In this document: in pieces, positions 28,201 to 38,933 of the stretch
How positions within the stretch are numbered: position 1 is the stretch's first letter
How the letters are laid out: each line of letters begins with the position of its first letter
Assembly: GCA_922989275.2 (NCBI GenBank)
Contig: OV277867.1
Span: 7,068,001-7,132,000 of the forward strand
Origin: Gari tellinella
Taxonomy: Eukaryota > Mollusca > Bivalvia > Cardiida > Psammobiidae
Direction of reading: 5' to 3'
Length of the DNA: 64,000 nt
Notes under the pieces: generated by a model
Seen by the model: only the letters and a program-made list of their open reading frames with translations
The model's database searches: none
What the model was told of the DNA's origin: nothing
Made by a program: the position numbers and the translations under genes

Positions 28201-28453
28201 CAGGGCTGCCATTTCTCCGGATTTTTCCTAAATCTTAGGATTTTTTTCTAGAATATGGTAGCGTAAAGCAGGCTGAAAGTAAAGCAGAATGCGCAATAAG
28301 GCGCATTCTGCTTTACTTCCAGCCTTCTTTAAGTAGTCACATGTCAACAAAACTAGAAACAGGCTAAGGGGTAAAGATACAATTCGTAAGTTCGCTTGAA
28401 AAATGCAAATTTGGAAATCTTAGGATTTTTCATGTCCACTTATAGCAGCCCTG
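28201..28453 (+). mobile_element. Composite element O, second copy, 6-bp TSD
   Basis: CAGGGCTGCCATTTCTCCGG left and TATAGCAGCCCTG right, flanked by ACTATT at 28195-28200 and 28454-28459. The same B body lies in the middle at the same junctions as in the first copy, in opposite orientation. Confidence 0.88.
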
Positions 28454-28525
28454 ACTATTGTGTCCTGTTGTAATACTGGCTGCTTCATAATTGTTGTCTG
28501 CTGTTATTTCTGAAATTTAGATTTC

Positions 28526-28850
28526 CAGCTTGTTTTCAGTATTGAAGACAGATGGTTTCTTAATTAACCCTTTCCCCCATAGAAGCGACTTTTAGCGTAT
28601 TTAATTTATTCCTCCGCTGAAGAAAAAAGTTCCAGTTTATACCCTCATGAACAATTACCATTACAAATATTTTATATGGCCTAGCAGATTTTAGCTTAAA
28701 GCAGACTGAAAGTATAGCAGAATGTGCCTTAAGGCACATTCTGCTTTACTTTCAACCTGCTTTAAGTGGTCACCTTTCTTCAAAACTAGAAACAGGCTAT
28801 GAGGTAAAGAGTTAAAGCAGACTGAAAGTGAAACATTCTGCTTTTAGATC
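28526..28850. mobile_element. Outer family B fragment around B'
   Basis: CTTGTTTTCAGTATTGAAGAC, then TTAA with nested B', then AGCAGACTGAAAGTGAAAC. The insertion is at the left-arm TTAA site. Confidence 0.6.
28564..28815. mobile_element. Family B' MITE, complete, nested
   Basis: TTAACCCTTTCCCCCATAG left, GAGGTAAAGAGTTAA right, core GAATGTGCCTTAAGGCACATT. Confidence 0.88.
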
Positions 28851-28870
28851 TGAAATTCAAATTTAGCTGT

Positions 28871-29100
28871 TTAACCCTCCCCTTAGGTTGTTTTCAGTAT
28901 TGGAGACAGATGGTTACTTAAAGCAGACTTAAGGAGCATCCTGCTTTAATTTCAGCCTGCTTTAAGCTGCCATCTGCTAGGGTATCTGAAAAAGTTGTTA
29001 TGGTAGTGCATATTCAAAACTGTTTGAAATGGAACTATTTTCTGAAGTGCATGAATAAATTAAAGTTGTTAAAAGGCATATTTATGGAGTAATGGGTTAA
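28871..29100. mobile_element. Family B, partly deleted core
   Basis: TTAACCCTCCCCTTAGG left, core reduced to AAGCAGACTTAAGGAGCATC, right arm ending GGAGTAATGGGTTAA. Confidence 0.75.
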
Positions 29101-29200
29101 GGAGAAAAACAAATCAAATGAGAAGTCACAACATAAGTGATTTTGGAAGTGAAATAAAGAGAAAATGTTGGGAGAAATTGCTTGGAATTATTTAGTTTAC

Positions 29201-29379
29201 CAGAGCTCCAGATAAGGGGAGTATTTCAAAAATTAAAATCTTTAACTCTGCATTAAACCCTATGGTGTCACTACTCATTAGAATCGTCTCTTTGAGACGA
29301 TTCTAATGAGTAGTAACACTATAGGATTTAGTGCTGAAATAAGTGGGAAAATGGTGGACCCCTCTTATCTGGAGCCCTG
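29201..29379. mobile_element. Family A MITE with 6-bp TSD
   Basis: CAGAGCTCCAGATAAGG ... TCTTATCTGGAGCCCTG, flanked by GTTTAC at 29195-29200 and 29380-29385. Near-perfect palindrome around CGTCTCTTTGAGACG. Confidence 0.92.
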
Positions 29380-29503
29380 GTTTACTTCCTCTTACAAGGA
29401 GCCCTGGGAAATATAAATCCTGATTTGTGTAACAGATTGTGTTCCAAACCATTGGTTGGATTATTGAACTAGTATGGCTGTTACTCGTCCAATCTTATCT
29501 CTT

Positions 29504-29717
29504 TACATGCTGGGTTGTATTTTCGTCTGCAACAATTGTCTTCTCCTAATGTTCTAAAAAGAGAATTTACAAAAAATTATTTTACGAAACTGGGTCAGGG
29601 TGTCAAACAGTTTGGATCCTGATGAGACGCCGCATAATGCGGCGTCTCATCTGGATCCAAACTGTTTGCTAAAAGAATCAGTGTGGGTGATTTTGGCTGG
29701 TAGCATGGTAAGAGTTA
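29504..29717. mobile_element. Family F, reverse orientation
   Basis: TTTACATGCTGGGTTG left, perfect core GATGAGACGCCGCATAATGC, TAGCATGGTAAGAGTTAA right. Confidence 0.85.
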
Positions 29718-29895
29718 ATACCACAAAGCAGTGCCATACTTTGAACTTTACTATCACACCATGTACGCAAATAACACCATGCTTATCACATAGAACTGTC
29801 TTCCTGCAAGTCACCTATCAGTCTTTTCCCACAGTTCTACCTATCTAAAGCAACTGACCAATATATATAGTCAATGTACTCAAAAAAGACCATTC

Positions 29896-30008
29896 TTTAC
29901 TCCTTGCATGCTGAATAATTTTTTCTTCTGCAACAATTGTCGTCTGCCACTGTTCTCAAAATGGAAATTTCTAAATTTCTTTCAAAACAAGGTCAGGGAG
30001 TCAAACTG
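29896..30008. mobile_element. Family F fragment (arm only)
   Basis: TACTCCTTGCATGCTG, CAACAATTGTCGTCTGC and AAGGTCAGGGAGTCAAAC match the F arm; it breaks before the core. Confidence 0.65.
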
Positions 30009-30223
30009 TGGAGAAAGGGCTAGACCACGGTTGGTCGCCTGTTCCAAAGGGACCACAGTCTCTAAAGCAACTGACCATCACAGACAAATTCTGCTACTGC
30101 ATAGGAAATGTTTTATTGTTTGGAAAAGTTTGCGTTCTCTTAGATCACCCTTGTTTATCTATAATGAAATCTTCCAGCACGGTCACCGGGAGAGTTCATT
30201 GCAATATCCATAAATGTGTTGTA

Positions 30224-30582
30224 CAGCGCTTTCTCTCTACAACAACACCCAATGGGAGACAAAAAATATGTGCGTTGTTCCGAGGGAGTCGTTATAGAGA
30301 GGGAATTAGGCTTACATTTGCAAACAGCTTGAATCCAAATCAGACGCCGCTTAACGCGGCGTCTGATCTGGATTCAAGCTGTTTGCCACTCGTCATTATG
30401 CTTTTTTCTGTCAAAATGTCTAATATGTAAATTTGAAAAAAACCAGCAGACGACAATTTTAAAAAGCTTGTATTGCAGCCGTGAAAAGGTTGGACATAAT
30501 TATATTGTTTTGGGAACAGCGGCAATCGTCCTTATCAGGAGGGAACCGTTGTTGGGAGGGCCGTTGTTGAGAGGGAACGATG
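30224..30582. mobile_element. Family D MITE (TA), complete
   Basis: CAGCGCTTTCTCTCTAC left and TTGAGAGGGAACGATG right with TA flanks; core AATCAGACGCCGCTTAACGC. Contains the subterminal ACCCAATGGGAGACAAA block. Confidence 0.88.
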
Positions 30583-30589
30583 TATTTGG

Positions 30590-31290
30590 TATCACTTCTA
30601 TTCTATGTCGATGCTCATACAGAAGCTCCCTGTGTTATTTTTCACATGCATTGTACAAAGTATAGCGCCCAATTCGGGATAGAAATTTAGCAGAAGCTCC
30701 GTAAACTTCTCTGTTGTTCCTGACCTGCATTGTGCGTTGAGTATAGTATTACAATAGTAATTATCAAAGTTCATCTTTAATTAATATACTTGCGCAATTC
30801 AGAATAAAAGTGATGAAGACAGCTCATGCAGAAGCTCCCTGTGTTATTTTTCACCTCCATTGTACAAAGTACTGTAAGAAAGATTAACCCTTAGCTCGCC
30901 AAATAAATTGTCGTCTGCTATATTTCTCGTCTGCTTCAAGTTTCAAAGTGCTTCAAAGTTGCTCAAAATTGCTGAAAATGTTGTCCGAGTGTCAAACAGC
31001 TTGGATCCGGATGAGACGCCGAGTTACTCGGCGTCTCATCCGGATCCAAGCTGTTTGCATATGGAGCTAGTCGTGACTGGCAGGCTAAGGGTTAAATACA
31101 TGTGTTATATACACCTATAGCAAAAGAAACACACAATTCAGGATAGAAATTCACAGAAAGCCCCGTTAGTATCTTTCTGTGTTAATTGTTCCTGACTTGC
31201 ATTGTGCTGTGAGTACGTAGTGTTACAAAAAATAAATATCAAAGTTTATCTCCAATTGATATACTTACAAATGTATACGGATAGGAAGAC
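30590..31290 (+). repeat. Diverged direct repeats around a C insertion
   Basis: GCAGAAGCTCCCTGTGTTAT recurs near 30618 and 30828, and GGATAGAAATT...GTTCCTGAC...GCATTGTGC recurs near 30678 and 31142. The unit is roughly 210-250 bp once the C element is subtracted. Confidence 0.65.
30884..31095. mobile_element. Family C MITE, complete
   Basis: TTAACCCTTAGCTCGCC left, GCAGGCTAAGGGTTAA right, perfect core. It lies within the local direct repeats. Confidence 0.88.
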
Positions 31291-31650
31291 TCAAAATGTA
31301 TTCTTATGTATTTGATCCAGTAATGGATTACCTGACAGTCATGCATATTGTGTATAGTTTATTTTGTATTGACGCGATACTGTAAGTATAAGTAAAATAT
31401 AAAACCTGTTCTGTTCTGTTCTATTCTATGATGAAGAGATTTCAACTGTTTCCAGTGGGAAGAGGAAAGGAGGACCTTTAGTACCAGGGGTCATTCACAC
31501 TTAGAAAATCATCAGCACAAGCCATCCCCACAAAACAATTAAATCTGTCACACACAGGGAATTTACAGTCAATTTTCTGTTTTAAAATGTCAAATGTAAT
31601 TCCCAAAATCAAATAAATTTCGTCTTCCTTTAGGCTGCTTGGCATTTTCA
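31291..31650. other. No feature recognised
   Basis: AT-rich sequence with a TCTGTTCTGTTCTATTC run near 31410. No element end or coding signal seen. Confidence 0.4.
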
Positions 31651-31710
31651 ATGTTTAATCCATTACTCCATAGCCTGTTTCTTGTTTTGAAGACAGGTGA
31701 CCCCTTAAAG
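31651..31710. mobile_element. Family B left-arm fragment
   Basis: TTAATCCATTACTCCATAGC to ACAGGTGACCCCTTAAAG, ending where the next element starts. Confidence 0.6.
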
Positions 31711-32403
31711 ACATACTCGGTTGAAAAATGAACTTCATAAATCAAGATTGTTCAAATTATGTCCCTGGGGTAAAAAATGACCCGCCCCGGGGGTTGTAAA
31801 TTTACATAGAGTTATATAGTGAAATCTTTAAACATCTTTTTCTCTGAAACTAATATGGCCAGAGCTTTGATATTTGGCATGATGATTCTTCTAGAATCCC
31901 TTAACCAATATTGTTAATATGGTTCTGGTCAGTTGCATATCTAGGTCACAGCTAGGAGCTAAAAATGATTTTTTCAATGAAATCTTAAAAAATCTTCTTG
32001 TCTGAAACAACAGTACCTTGAGCTTAGATATTTGGCACAAAGCATCATCTACAGGTCCTCTATCAAGATTGTTCAAATTATGTCCCTGGGGTAAAAAATG
32101 ACCACGCCCTGGGGGTCGTAATTTTACATAGAGTTATGTAGTGAAATCTTTAAACATCTTTACCTCTGAAACTAATATGGTCAGAGCTTTGATATTTGGC
32201 ATGCTGACACTTCTAGAAGCCCTTAACCAATATTGTAAATATGGTTCCGGTCCGTTGCATATCTAGGTCACAGAAGCTAAAAATAGATTTTTTCAATGAA
32301 AATTATGTCTCTGGGGTGAAAAGTGATCCCATACCAGGGGTTATGTGACCCTTGTGTTGATTTTTCCAGGTGAGCGATATTTAGGCCCGCATGGGCCTCT
32401 TGT
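31711..32403 (+). mobile_element. Bivalve-type GGTGAGCG repeat, second (partial) copy
   Basis: Shares the modules TCAAGATTGTTCAAATTATG, CTGGGGTAAAAAATGACC, CATAGAGTTATATAGTGAAA and GCCAGAGCTTTGATATTTGG, and the end CCAGGTGAGCGATATTTAGG...GGGCCTCTTGT, with 391-1973. The AGCTCACC end is missing. Confidence 0.75.
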
Positions 32404-32404
32404 C

Positions 32405-32805
32405 TCATTATAGTGTAATGAATGTGTACATTAAGAAATGCTTCCTATATCTTAGCATATGGTGGCTTTCAGCTGGCTGAGAGTAAAGCAAAATGTGCCT
32501 TAACCCATTACCTGTTTCTAGTATTGAAAATAAGTGACCACTTAAAACAGGTTGTAAGTAAATCAGAATGCGCCTCTGAGCGCATTCTGATTTACTTTCA
32601 GCCTGCTTTAAGCTAAAATATGCTAGAATATACAAAGTATTTGTACTGTTATATATCCATGACTGTACAAGTTGGAACTATTTTCTTCAATGCAGGAATA
32701 TATTTAAGGCGTAAAAAGGCGTATTTATGGGGTAATGGGTTAAGGTCTGCTGTAAATGGTCACCTGTCTTCAAATGAAGAAACAGGCTATGGAGTACTGC
32801 GTTAA
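32405..32805. mobile_element. Outer family B with B nested at its apex
   Basis: Arm GAATGTGTACATTAAGAAATG to GCAAAATGTGCC, then nested B, then GGTCTGCTGTAAATGGTCACC and ATGGAGTACTGCGTTAA. The right half of its core has a small deletion. Confidence 0.7.
32500..32743. mobile_element. Family B MITE, nested
   Basis: TTAACCCATTACCTGTTTC left, core GAATGCGCCTCTGAGCGCATTC, GGGGTAATGGGTTAA right. Confidence 0.85.
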
Positions 32806-32982
32806 TGCTGCGAAAGAATAAAGTAAGTATCAACGAATAGTTTATAATGTATGTCATGTGATGTGTTGAACATCTGATAAGCCCAGTGTGCAATGGGAAC
32901 AAACTGAGATGTCCTTCCAGATAAACGTCCATCTGTAGGCTACATTAGACAACAGAAACATGTATGGCCCTCGGCATGTTCA

Positions 32983-33447
32983 TTAACCCAGTTTATTCTT
33001 CCACTGAAAAAAACCTGTTCCAATTTATACAGTCATGCATAATTATGCATGGTTAGAAATATATTCTATATCCTAGCAGATGGTAGTTGAAAGCAGACTG
33101 AAGGCCTTAATGCACATTCTGCTTTACTTTCATTCTGCTTAACCCTTTCCTCCCTGAACCCTTAAATGGACAATTCTAGTGTTCAATTTAATCTAGCCCA
33201 TTTTTTACTTTTAAGAATTGATTTTTACAAAATATGTCAAAATGACAAACAGTGAAGACCCCGATCAGAGGGCTCCTAAAGGTGCCCTCTGATCAGGGTC
33301 TACACTGTTTGCATAGGTAAAGTGTACTCCAAAGGTACGCTATTTGCAAATGACACATACATGTATATGCCTGACTATAGGGTTCAAAGAGTTAAAGTGG
33401 TCCGCTGTCATTTATACAAGAAAACTGACTATGGGCTAATGGGTTGA
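32983..33447. mobile_element. Family B with nested E
   Basis: TTAACCCAGTTTATTCTTCC left (end shortened), TTTCATTCTGC, then E at TTAA, then AGTGGTCCGCTGTC and GGGCTAATGGGTTGA. Confidence 0.7.
33139..33395. mobile_element. Family E MITE, nested in B
   Basis: TTAACCCTTTCCTCCCTG left and AGGGTTCAAAGAGTTAA right; core CCCGATCAGAGGGCTCC/GGTGCCCTCTGATCAGGG. Confidence 0.88.
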
Positions 33448-33518
33448 CAGCCATAGCCACTGCATTATTGTCTTTAAATCCTTTACTCCATAAATATATG
33501 TTTTAATGCATCGAAATA

Positions 33519-33871
33519 TAGTGCTCCCTCTCTACAACGGCCCTCCCAACAACGACTCCCTCTCTACAACGACGCTTGCCGCTGTTCCCCAAACAAAACA
33601 TTAATATATTTTCATGGCTGCAATACCGTCTGCTTAAAATTGTCGTCTGCTGTTTTTCTCAAAGTTACATAATGGACATTTTGACAGAAAAAAACTTAAT
33701 GACAAGTGACAAACAGCTTGAATCCAGATCAGACGCCGCGTCACGCGGCGTCTGATCTGGATTCCAGCTGTTTGCAAATGTAAGCCAATTTCCCTCCCTA
33801 TAACGACTCCCTCCGAACAACGAACACAATTTTTGTCTCCCATTGGGTGTCGTTGTAGAGAGGGAGCGTTG
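33519..33871. mobile_element. Family D MITE, reverse orientation
   Basis: TAGTGCTCCCTCTCTACAAC left and AGAGGGAGCGTTG right, TA flanks; perfect core CAGACGCCGCGTCACGCGGC. Confidence 0.85.
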
Positions 33872-34024
33872 TATTCATTTCCTAAAAAAATAGTCTGAAG
33901 TAGCAAAAAAATTTAGTCCTGAATTTAAAATATAAAAGGCATTTCCAGAACCTTTTCAAGATAGTGACATAAAGCAGGCTGAAAGTAAAGCAGAAGGAGC
34001 ATTCTGTATTACGTTCAACCTGCT

Positions 34025-34223
34025 TTAACCCTTAGCCCGCCAAATAAATTGTCCTCTGCTATATTTCTCGTCTGCTTCAAGTTTCAAAGTGCTTCAAAGA
34101 TGCTCAAAATTGCTGGAAATGTTGTCCGAGTGCCAAACAGCTTGGATCCGGACTCGGCGTCTCATCCGGATCCAAGCTGTTTGCATATGGAGCTATAGTC
34201 GTGAGTGGCAGGCTAAGGGTTAA
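34025..34223. mobile_element. Family C, nested, apex deleted
   Basis: TTAACCCTTAGCCCGCC ... CAGGCTAAGGGTTAA. The core keeps only GCTTGGATCCGGACTCGGC, having lost about 15 bases of its left stem. Confidence 0.82.
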
Positions 34224-34498
34224 GTGGTAACTTATTTTTCAATACTAAAAACAAGTTACGGGTAAGCGGTTGACTTGAAAAAGGAATACTTTGAAAACAA
34301 TTTGTGATAGAGTTTTATGAAACCTGTGTATAAGAAAAATAACAACACCAACACGAATTAAATTATCTTCCAACGTTTTGCCGTTCGGCTTTTTCCAACC
34401 CCATACTTTCTTTTTATTTTCTTTCTTAGAATTGTTAAGTATATATGTTAACAAAGTATAAAGACATTCTTATGGAAATTTCATTTACGCACTTATGT

Positions 34499-34700
34499 CT
34501 TTAAAGCAGGTTGAAAGTAAAGCAGAATGTGCCTTAAGGTGCATTCTGCACTACTTTCAGCCTGCTTTAAGCTATCATCTGCTAGAATATAGACTATATT
34601 TTTTTGGTGCATAACTATAACTGTATGAATGGAACTTTTTTCTTCAATGGAAAAATAAATTAAAGGCGTAAAAAGACATATTTATTGGGTAATGGGTTAA
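34499..34700. mobile_element. Family B, left end missing
   Basis: Starts TCTTTAAAGCAGGTTGAAAG, full core GTGCCTTAAGGTGC, right arm AAAGGCGTAAAAAGACATAT and TTGGGTAATGGGTTAA. Confidence 0.75.
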
Positions 34701-34957
34701 TTAAGTAAATATATACCCTGCAAAATTTCTTGGCATAGAGTTCTTTATTTTTATGAAACCTGTGTGATACTTGTATTTTCTATCTAATGGCTGTCTGTAG
34801 TAGTCACCAGGTTTCATGTCAACTTCTATGTTGCACATTACAAACCCTGACAGTCACATTCTCAATTCTTCTCTCAGAGGGCTGAAGAAGTTGGGTTTCA
34901 CTGTTAACTCGTGTATTGCACATGCAAAACATTACTTAGCTTTTATTGTAACATCTC

Positions 34958-35110
34958 CTATTTCCTGTTTGTTGTGAAGTGATAGGAAACAGATTCAGAT
35001 TTAGGAGCCACGAGTCCTCCAAGTGACATATCGATCACGTAATCTTTGAGATGGCGAGTTGTCAGTTTACATCCCTTAGACATCACTACGTTCCTCCTCA
35101 AAACACTCAT
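34958..35110 (-). other. Possible small coding exon (50 codons)
   Basis: The longest element-free interval here (34701-35167) contains this frame. Its middle, SKGCKLTTRHLKDYVIDMSL, uses balanced codons and reads more like real protein than the surrounding AT-rich frames. TTRHLKDYV weakly recalls the last helix of histone-fold proteins such as NC2-alpha; this is only an impression. No clear splice acceptor or donor was found, and flanks such as CTGTTTCC are poor. The rest of 34701-35167 shows nothing. Confidence 0.15.
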
Positions 35111-35167
35111 TTCTTATGCAATCACCAATGAATATCTTGAGCTTTGTAAATAGCCTTTATTTAACCC

Positions 35168-35588
35168 TTAACCCTTTCCCAAATATATGCACCTTTTAGC
35201 GCATTTAATTTATTTTTCCATCAAAGACAATAGTTACAGATTATATGAATGTATACTATAAGAAATGGTAGCTTAGTGCAGGCTGAAAGTAAAGCAGAAT
35301 TTGCCTCAACTCTTTCAACACCATGGCACTGTTTTAAATATACATTACATTTGCAAACAGTGTAAACTCAGATCAGAGGGCTCCTGTAGGAGCCCTCTAA
35401 TCAGGGTCTACACTGCTTGCTAATTTATAGCAGTATACCAGAATTACAAGTAGACTGGTTCATGTTTTGGTAAATAAAAAGATCCACAAGGGAACCTAAT
35501 AACCCACATGCGTTACTTTAGTGTTGAAAGAGTTAAGCATCCATATGTCTTCAATACTGAAAACAAACTATGGGTGGAAAGGGCTAAC
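35168..35588. mobile_element. Family B with nested E2
   Basis: TTAACCCTTTCCCAAATATA left, arm to GCAGAATTTGCC, then E2; ends with CATATGTCTTCAATACTG and GGTGGAAAGGGCTAA. Confidence 0.75.
35306..35535. mobile_element. Family E2 MITE
   Basis: TCAACTCTTTCAACACCATG left and TAGTGTTGAAAGAGTTAA right. Core ACTCAGATCAGAGGGCTCC/GGAGCCCTCTAATCAGGG shares the E apex but not the E arms. Confidence 0.82.
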
Positions 35589-35642
35589 TGAAAACCTTAT
35601 GGAAGTTCTTTGGAAACTGTTCATTCCTGATCTTATCAGGTA

Positions 35643-35888
35643 CAGTGGAGAATCTGTTATTCTTTCCCGTTGAAACGCAAACGTACGCAAACGCAAAGCA
35701 CTAAAACGTAGAAAAGAACAACTTTTGGACAATTCTGATATTTCATGGTTATCTTGGTGGCAAACAGTTTGGAGCCTGATCAGACGCCGGGTTACCCAGC
35801 GTCTGATCTGGCTCCAAACTGTTTGCACTGCAAATAATAGTTTTAGCGTAAACGCGTTTATTGGGAAAGAATAACAGATTCTCCACTT
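35643..35888. mobile_element. Family G MITE (TA)
   Basis: CAGTGGAGAATCTGTTATTC left and GATTCTCCACTT right with TA flanks; core GATCAGACGCCGGGTTACCC. Confidence 0.88.
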
Positions 35889-35954
35889 TACCACTAAACA
35901 TATATAGGGCCTGTCACTGTAGTAGCAGTTTTTTTGCACTCGGTTCCTCCCATT

Positions 35955-36179
35955 TTACCCGTACCCCATAGACTGTTTTTAGTTTTAAAGACAGGTGACC
36001 AATTAAATCAGGTTGAATGTAAAGCATTCTGCTTTACTTGCTTTATTTGCAGCCTCCTTTAAGCTACCATCTGCTAGGATATAGAAGATATTCCTTATGG
36101 TACATGTTCATAACTGTATAATTTGAATTATTTTCTTCAGTTGAGGAATAAATTGAATGCGCTAAAAGGAAAGGGTTAA
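35955..36179. mobile_element. Family B, mixed B/B' ends
   Basis: CCCGTACCCCATAGACTG left; short core AAAGCATTCTGCTTTAC; right arm GAATGCGCTAAAAGGAAAGG GTTAA of B' type. Confidence 0.7.
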
Positions 36180-36235
36180 GGGTCAGCTTTCAAGAGTAAT
36201 CAAACTAAAACTGAAAAGATACAAATAAAATCGAA

Positions 36236-36427
36236 TTAACCCATTTTATGCATTGTACTTCTAGGCAAAAAGTTTTGATCTAAAAAAAACTGAGATCAAA
36301 ACTGTTTGCAGCTAAGTCATTATTCTATCAGAAACTGCTAAAATCTTTTGCAAATATTTGAGTTATACCCGCTGCAGAAGCCATTTTAAAATGGCCGCCA
36401 AATATTATCCAGCATACACTGGGTTAA
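36236..36427. mobile_element. Family H, reverse orientation, core deleted
   Basis: TTAACCCATTTTATGCATTG left and CAGCATACACTGGGTTAA right. The core keeps GTTTTGATCT/AGATCAAAACTGTTTGC only. Confidence 0.78.
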
Positions 36428-36658
36428 GTCAAACTTGTGATGTTGTCCAGCAGTTCAAAGTTTGATATATAGGATACATTGGACGTTGGAGGCTCTGGTC
36501 TGTCAGAAGATGTCAATGCTCTGTCTGAGTGGAACATATTACAAGAGCTCGGACTTGTATGTAACATCTGTCATACAAATATAACACCATATCCATCAGC
36601 AAAATGGAGAACTATCTCACACAAAACTTGACGTAACCAAATTAACACATCTTGTGTG

Positions 36659-37000
36659 AACCCATTGCCCCATAGCTTGTGTAGCAGTATTGAAGACAGA
36701 TGGTTGCTTATCCGATTACTCCATAAATCCCTTTTACACCTTTGATATACATATAATTATAGTTCCATTTCATATAGTCATGGCTATGTATCATTAAGAA
36801 ATATTTTTTGTATCTAACCTGCTTAAAGCAGACTGAAAGTAAAGCAGAATGTGCCTTGAGATGCATTCTGCTTTACATTGAAACTGCTTTAAGTGGTCAT
36901 CTGTCTTCAAATCTAGAAACAGGTTATGGGGTAGTGGGTTAAAGCAGACTGAAAGCAAAGCATGACCATTCTGCTTTGCTTGCAGCCTGCTTTAAGCTAT
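36659..37000. mobile_element. Outer family B around B
   Basis: AACCCATTGCCCCATAGC to AGATGGTTGCTTA, then nested B, then AGCAGACTGAAAGCAAAGC and a short core. Confidence 0.65.
36712..36942. mobile_element. Family B, nested
   Basis: CCGATTACTCCATAAATCC left, core GAATGTGCCTTGAGATGCATT, GGGGTAGTGGGTTAA right. Confidence 0.75.
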
Positions 37001-37082
37001 CTATTTAAGCCTATATTGAAACACTTTGAAGGAATTGGTAAACAGATTGAACTGTATATCTTTGTAAACCATATCTTCCACG
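37001..37082. other. Spacer before the tandem array
   Basis: Short AT-rich sequence; nothing recognised. Confidence 0.4.
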
Positions 37083-37990
37083 ACTTTGTGATAGTTCTTT
37101 GCTGATGTGATATTTCTAAGGGGCTAGGCATGGTGATAGTTCTTTGCTGATGTGGTATTTTTAAGGAGTATGTATGGTGATGGTTCTTTGCTTATGTGAT
37201 ATTTCTCTGAGTTATGAGTATTGTGATAGTTCTTTGCAGATGTGATATTTCTAAGAGTAGGATGGTGATAGTTCTTTGCTGATGTGATATTTCTAAGAGT
37301 AGGATGGTGATAGTTCTTTGCTGATGTGATATTTCTAAGAGTAGGATGATGATAGTTCTTTGCTGATGTGATATTTCTAAGGAGTATGTATGGTGATGGT
37401 TCTTTGCTGATGTGATATTTTTAAGGGTTAGGCATGGTGATAGTTCTTTGCTGATGTGATATTTCTCTGAGTTATGAGTATTGTGATAGTTCTTTGCTGA
37501 TGTGATATTTCCAAGAGTAGGATGGTGATAGCTCTTTGCTGATGTGATATTTCTAAGAGTAGGATGGTGATAGTTCTTTGCTGATGTGATATTTCTAAGA
37601 GTAGGATGGTGATAGTTCTCTGCTGATGTGATATTTTCTAAGGGTTAGGCATGGTGATAGTTCTTTGCTGATTGCTCTTTGCTGATGTGATATTGCTAAG
37701 AGTTAGGTAAGGTGATGGTTCTTTGCTAATGTGATATTTCAAAGGGGTATGTACGGTGATGGTTCTAAGATTGCTGATGTGATATTTCTAAGGGTAAGGT
37801 ATATTGATATAGTTCTTTGCTGATGTTATACTTCTAAGGGTTATTAAGGTATGGTGATAGCTCTTTGCTGATGTGATACTTCTAAGGGTAAGGTATGGTG
37901 ATAGCTCTTTGCTGATGTGATACTTCTAAGGGTAAGGTATGGTGATAGCTCTTTGCTGATGTGATACTTCTAAGGGTAAGGTATGGAACC
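37083..37990 (+). repeat. Minisatellite, about 42-bp unit, about 20 copies
   Basis: The unit reads GGTGATAGTTCTTTGCTGAT then GTGATATTTCTAAGAGTAGG. Copies vary in the spacer (AGAGTAGG, AGGGTTAGGC, GGAGTATGTA, GGGTAAGGTA). The last four copies are more uniform, suggesting recent expansion at that end. Confidence 0.92.
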
Positions 37991-38076
37991 ATTAACCTTA
38001 ATTCCTCCATAGCCATTAGTGTAAATCATCTCTATCAAACTGATATAGCATTCTTGGTATAGATAGTCTGTATTTA

Positions 38077-38543
38077 ACTCTACCCTATAGTCTGTTACTA
38101 GTTTTGAAGTAAGTTGACCACTTTGGAATTAAAGCAGAATATACCTTAAGGAGCATCTTTTACTTTCAAACTGCTTTAACCCTTTGAACCCTAGTCCCGC
38201 ATATTTGCGTCCTATGCAAACAGTGTACATTTGAATAGTACACTTGTCCTATGCAAACAGTGAAGACCCAGATCAGAGGGCTCCAAGGAGCCCTCTGGTC
38301 AGGGTCTTCACTGTTTGTCATAATGCCAAACATTGACAAAAACAACCCTTAAAAGTCATAAATGGACTAGACTTAAATGGAAACTGGAATTGTCCATTTG
38401 AAGTTTCAGGGAGGAAAGAGTTAAGCTACCAGCTGGGAAAACATGTCTTGTATCTTCAGCACTTCCTAGGTGAAGACTTAACTTTCCAAAGTGTATAAAT
38501 AATGAGAGGTGTGAAAAAGGTGTACATAAGGGCAATGGGTTAA
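38077..38543. mobile_element. Family B with nested E
   Basis: ACTCTACCCTATAGTCTG left, core ACCTTAAGGAGCATC, AAACTGCTTTAA then E, then GCTACCAGCTGGG and GGGCAATGGGTTAA. Confidence 0.72.
38176..38424. mobile_element. Family E MITE, nested in B
   Basis: TTAACCCTTTGAACCCTAG left and CAGGGAGGAAAGAGTTAA right; core CCAGATCAGAGGGCTCC. Confidence 0.9.
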
Positions 38544-38791
38544 CCCATTACACCATAACCTATTTCTAGTTTTGAAGACAGGTGACCACTTAAAGCAGGT
38601 TGAAAGTAAAGCAGAATGTGCCTTAAGGCACATTCTGCTTTACTTTCAGCCTGCTTTAAGCTATCATCTGCTAGGATATAGCAAAAATTAATTATGCTAC
38701 ATATTCATGACTGCTTTAAAAGGAACTTTTGCCTTCAATGGAGGAATAAATTAAAGGCGTAAAGAGACATATTTATGGGGTAATGGGTTAA
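38540..38791. mobile_element. Family B MITE, complete, abuts previous B
   Basis: TTAACCCATTACACCATAAC left and GGGGTAATGGGTTAA right; perfect core GCAGAATGTGCCTTAAGGC. TTAA 38540-38543 is shared with the preceding copy. Confidence 0.9.
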
Positions 38792-38795
38792 GCCA

Positions 38796-38860
38796 TGTGA
38801 TTGCTTAAAGCAAGATAAGAGCAAAGCAGACATCTCCTATAGGAGTCTAATATTTGACCT
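38796..38860. repeat. Family I core fragment
   Basis: GATTGCTTAAAGCAAGATAAG and CTCCTATAGGAG match the family I core; ends absent. Confidence 0.5.
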
Positions 38861-38933
38861 AGTCGAGGATTAAGTCTGCAACCTCATACTTAGTAAGCAT
38901 ACACCCTGAACGAGGTACAAACTCATACATGTA

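Larger units (their letters stand above)
33475..34272. mobile_element. Family B containing nested D and C
   Basis: Left arm ATCCTTTACTCCATAAATATA stops at D; resumes TTCATTTCC...AAAGCAGGCTGAAAGTAAAG with a decayed core; stops at TTAA for C; and ends GTGGTAACTTATTTTTC ... GGTAAGCGGTTGA. Confidence 0.65.
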
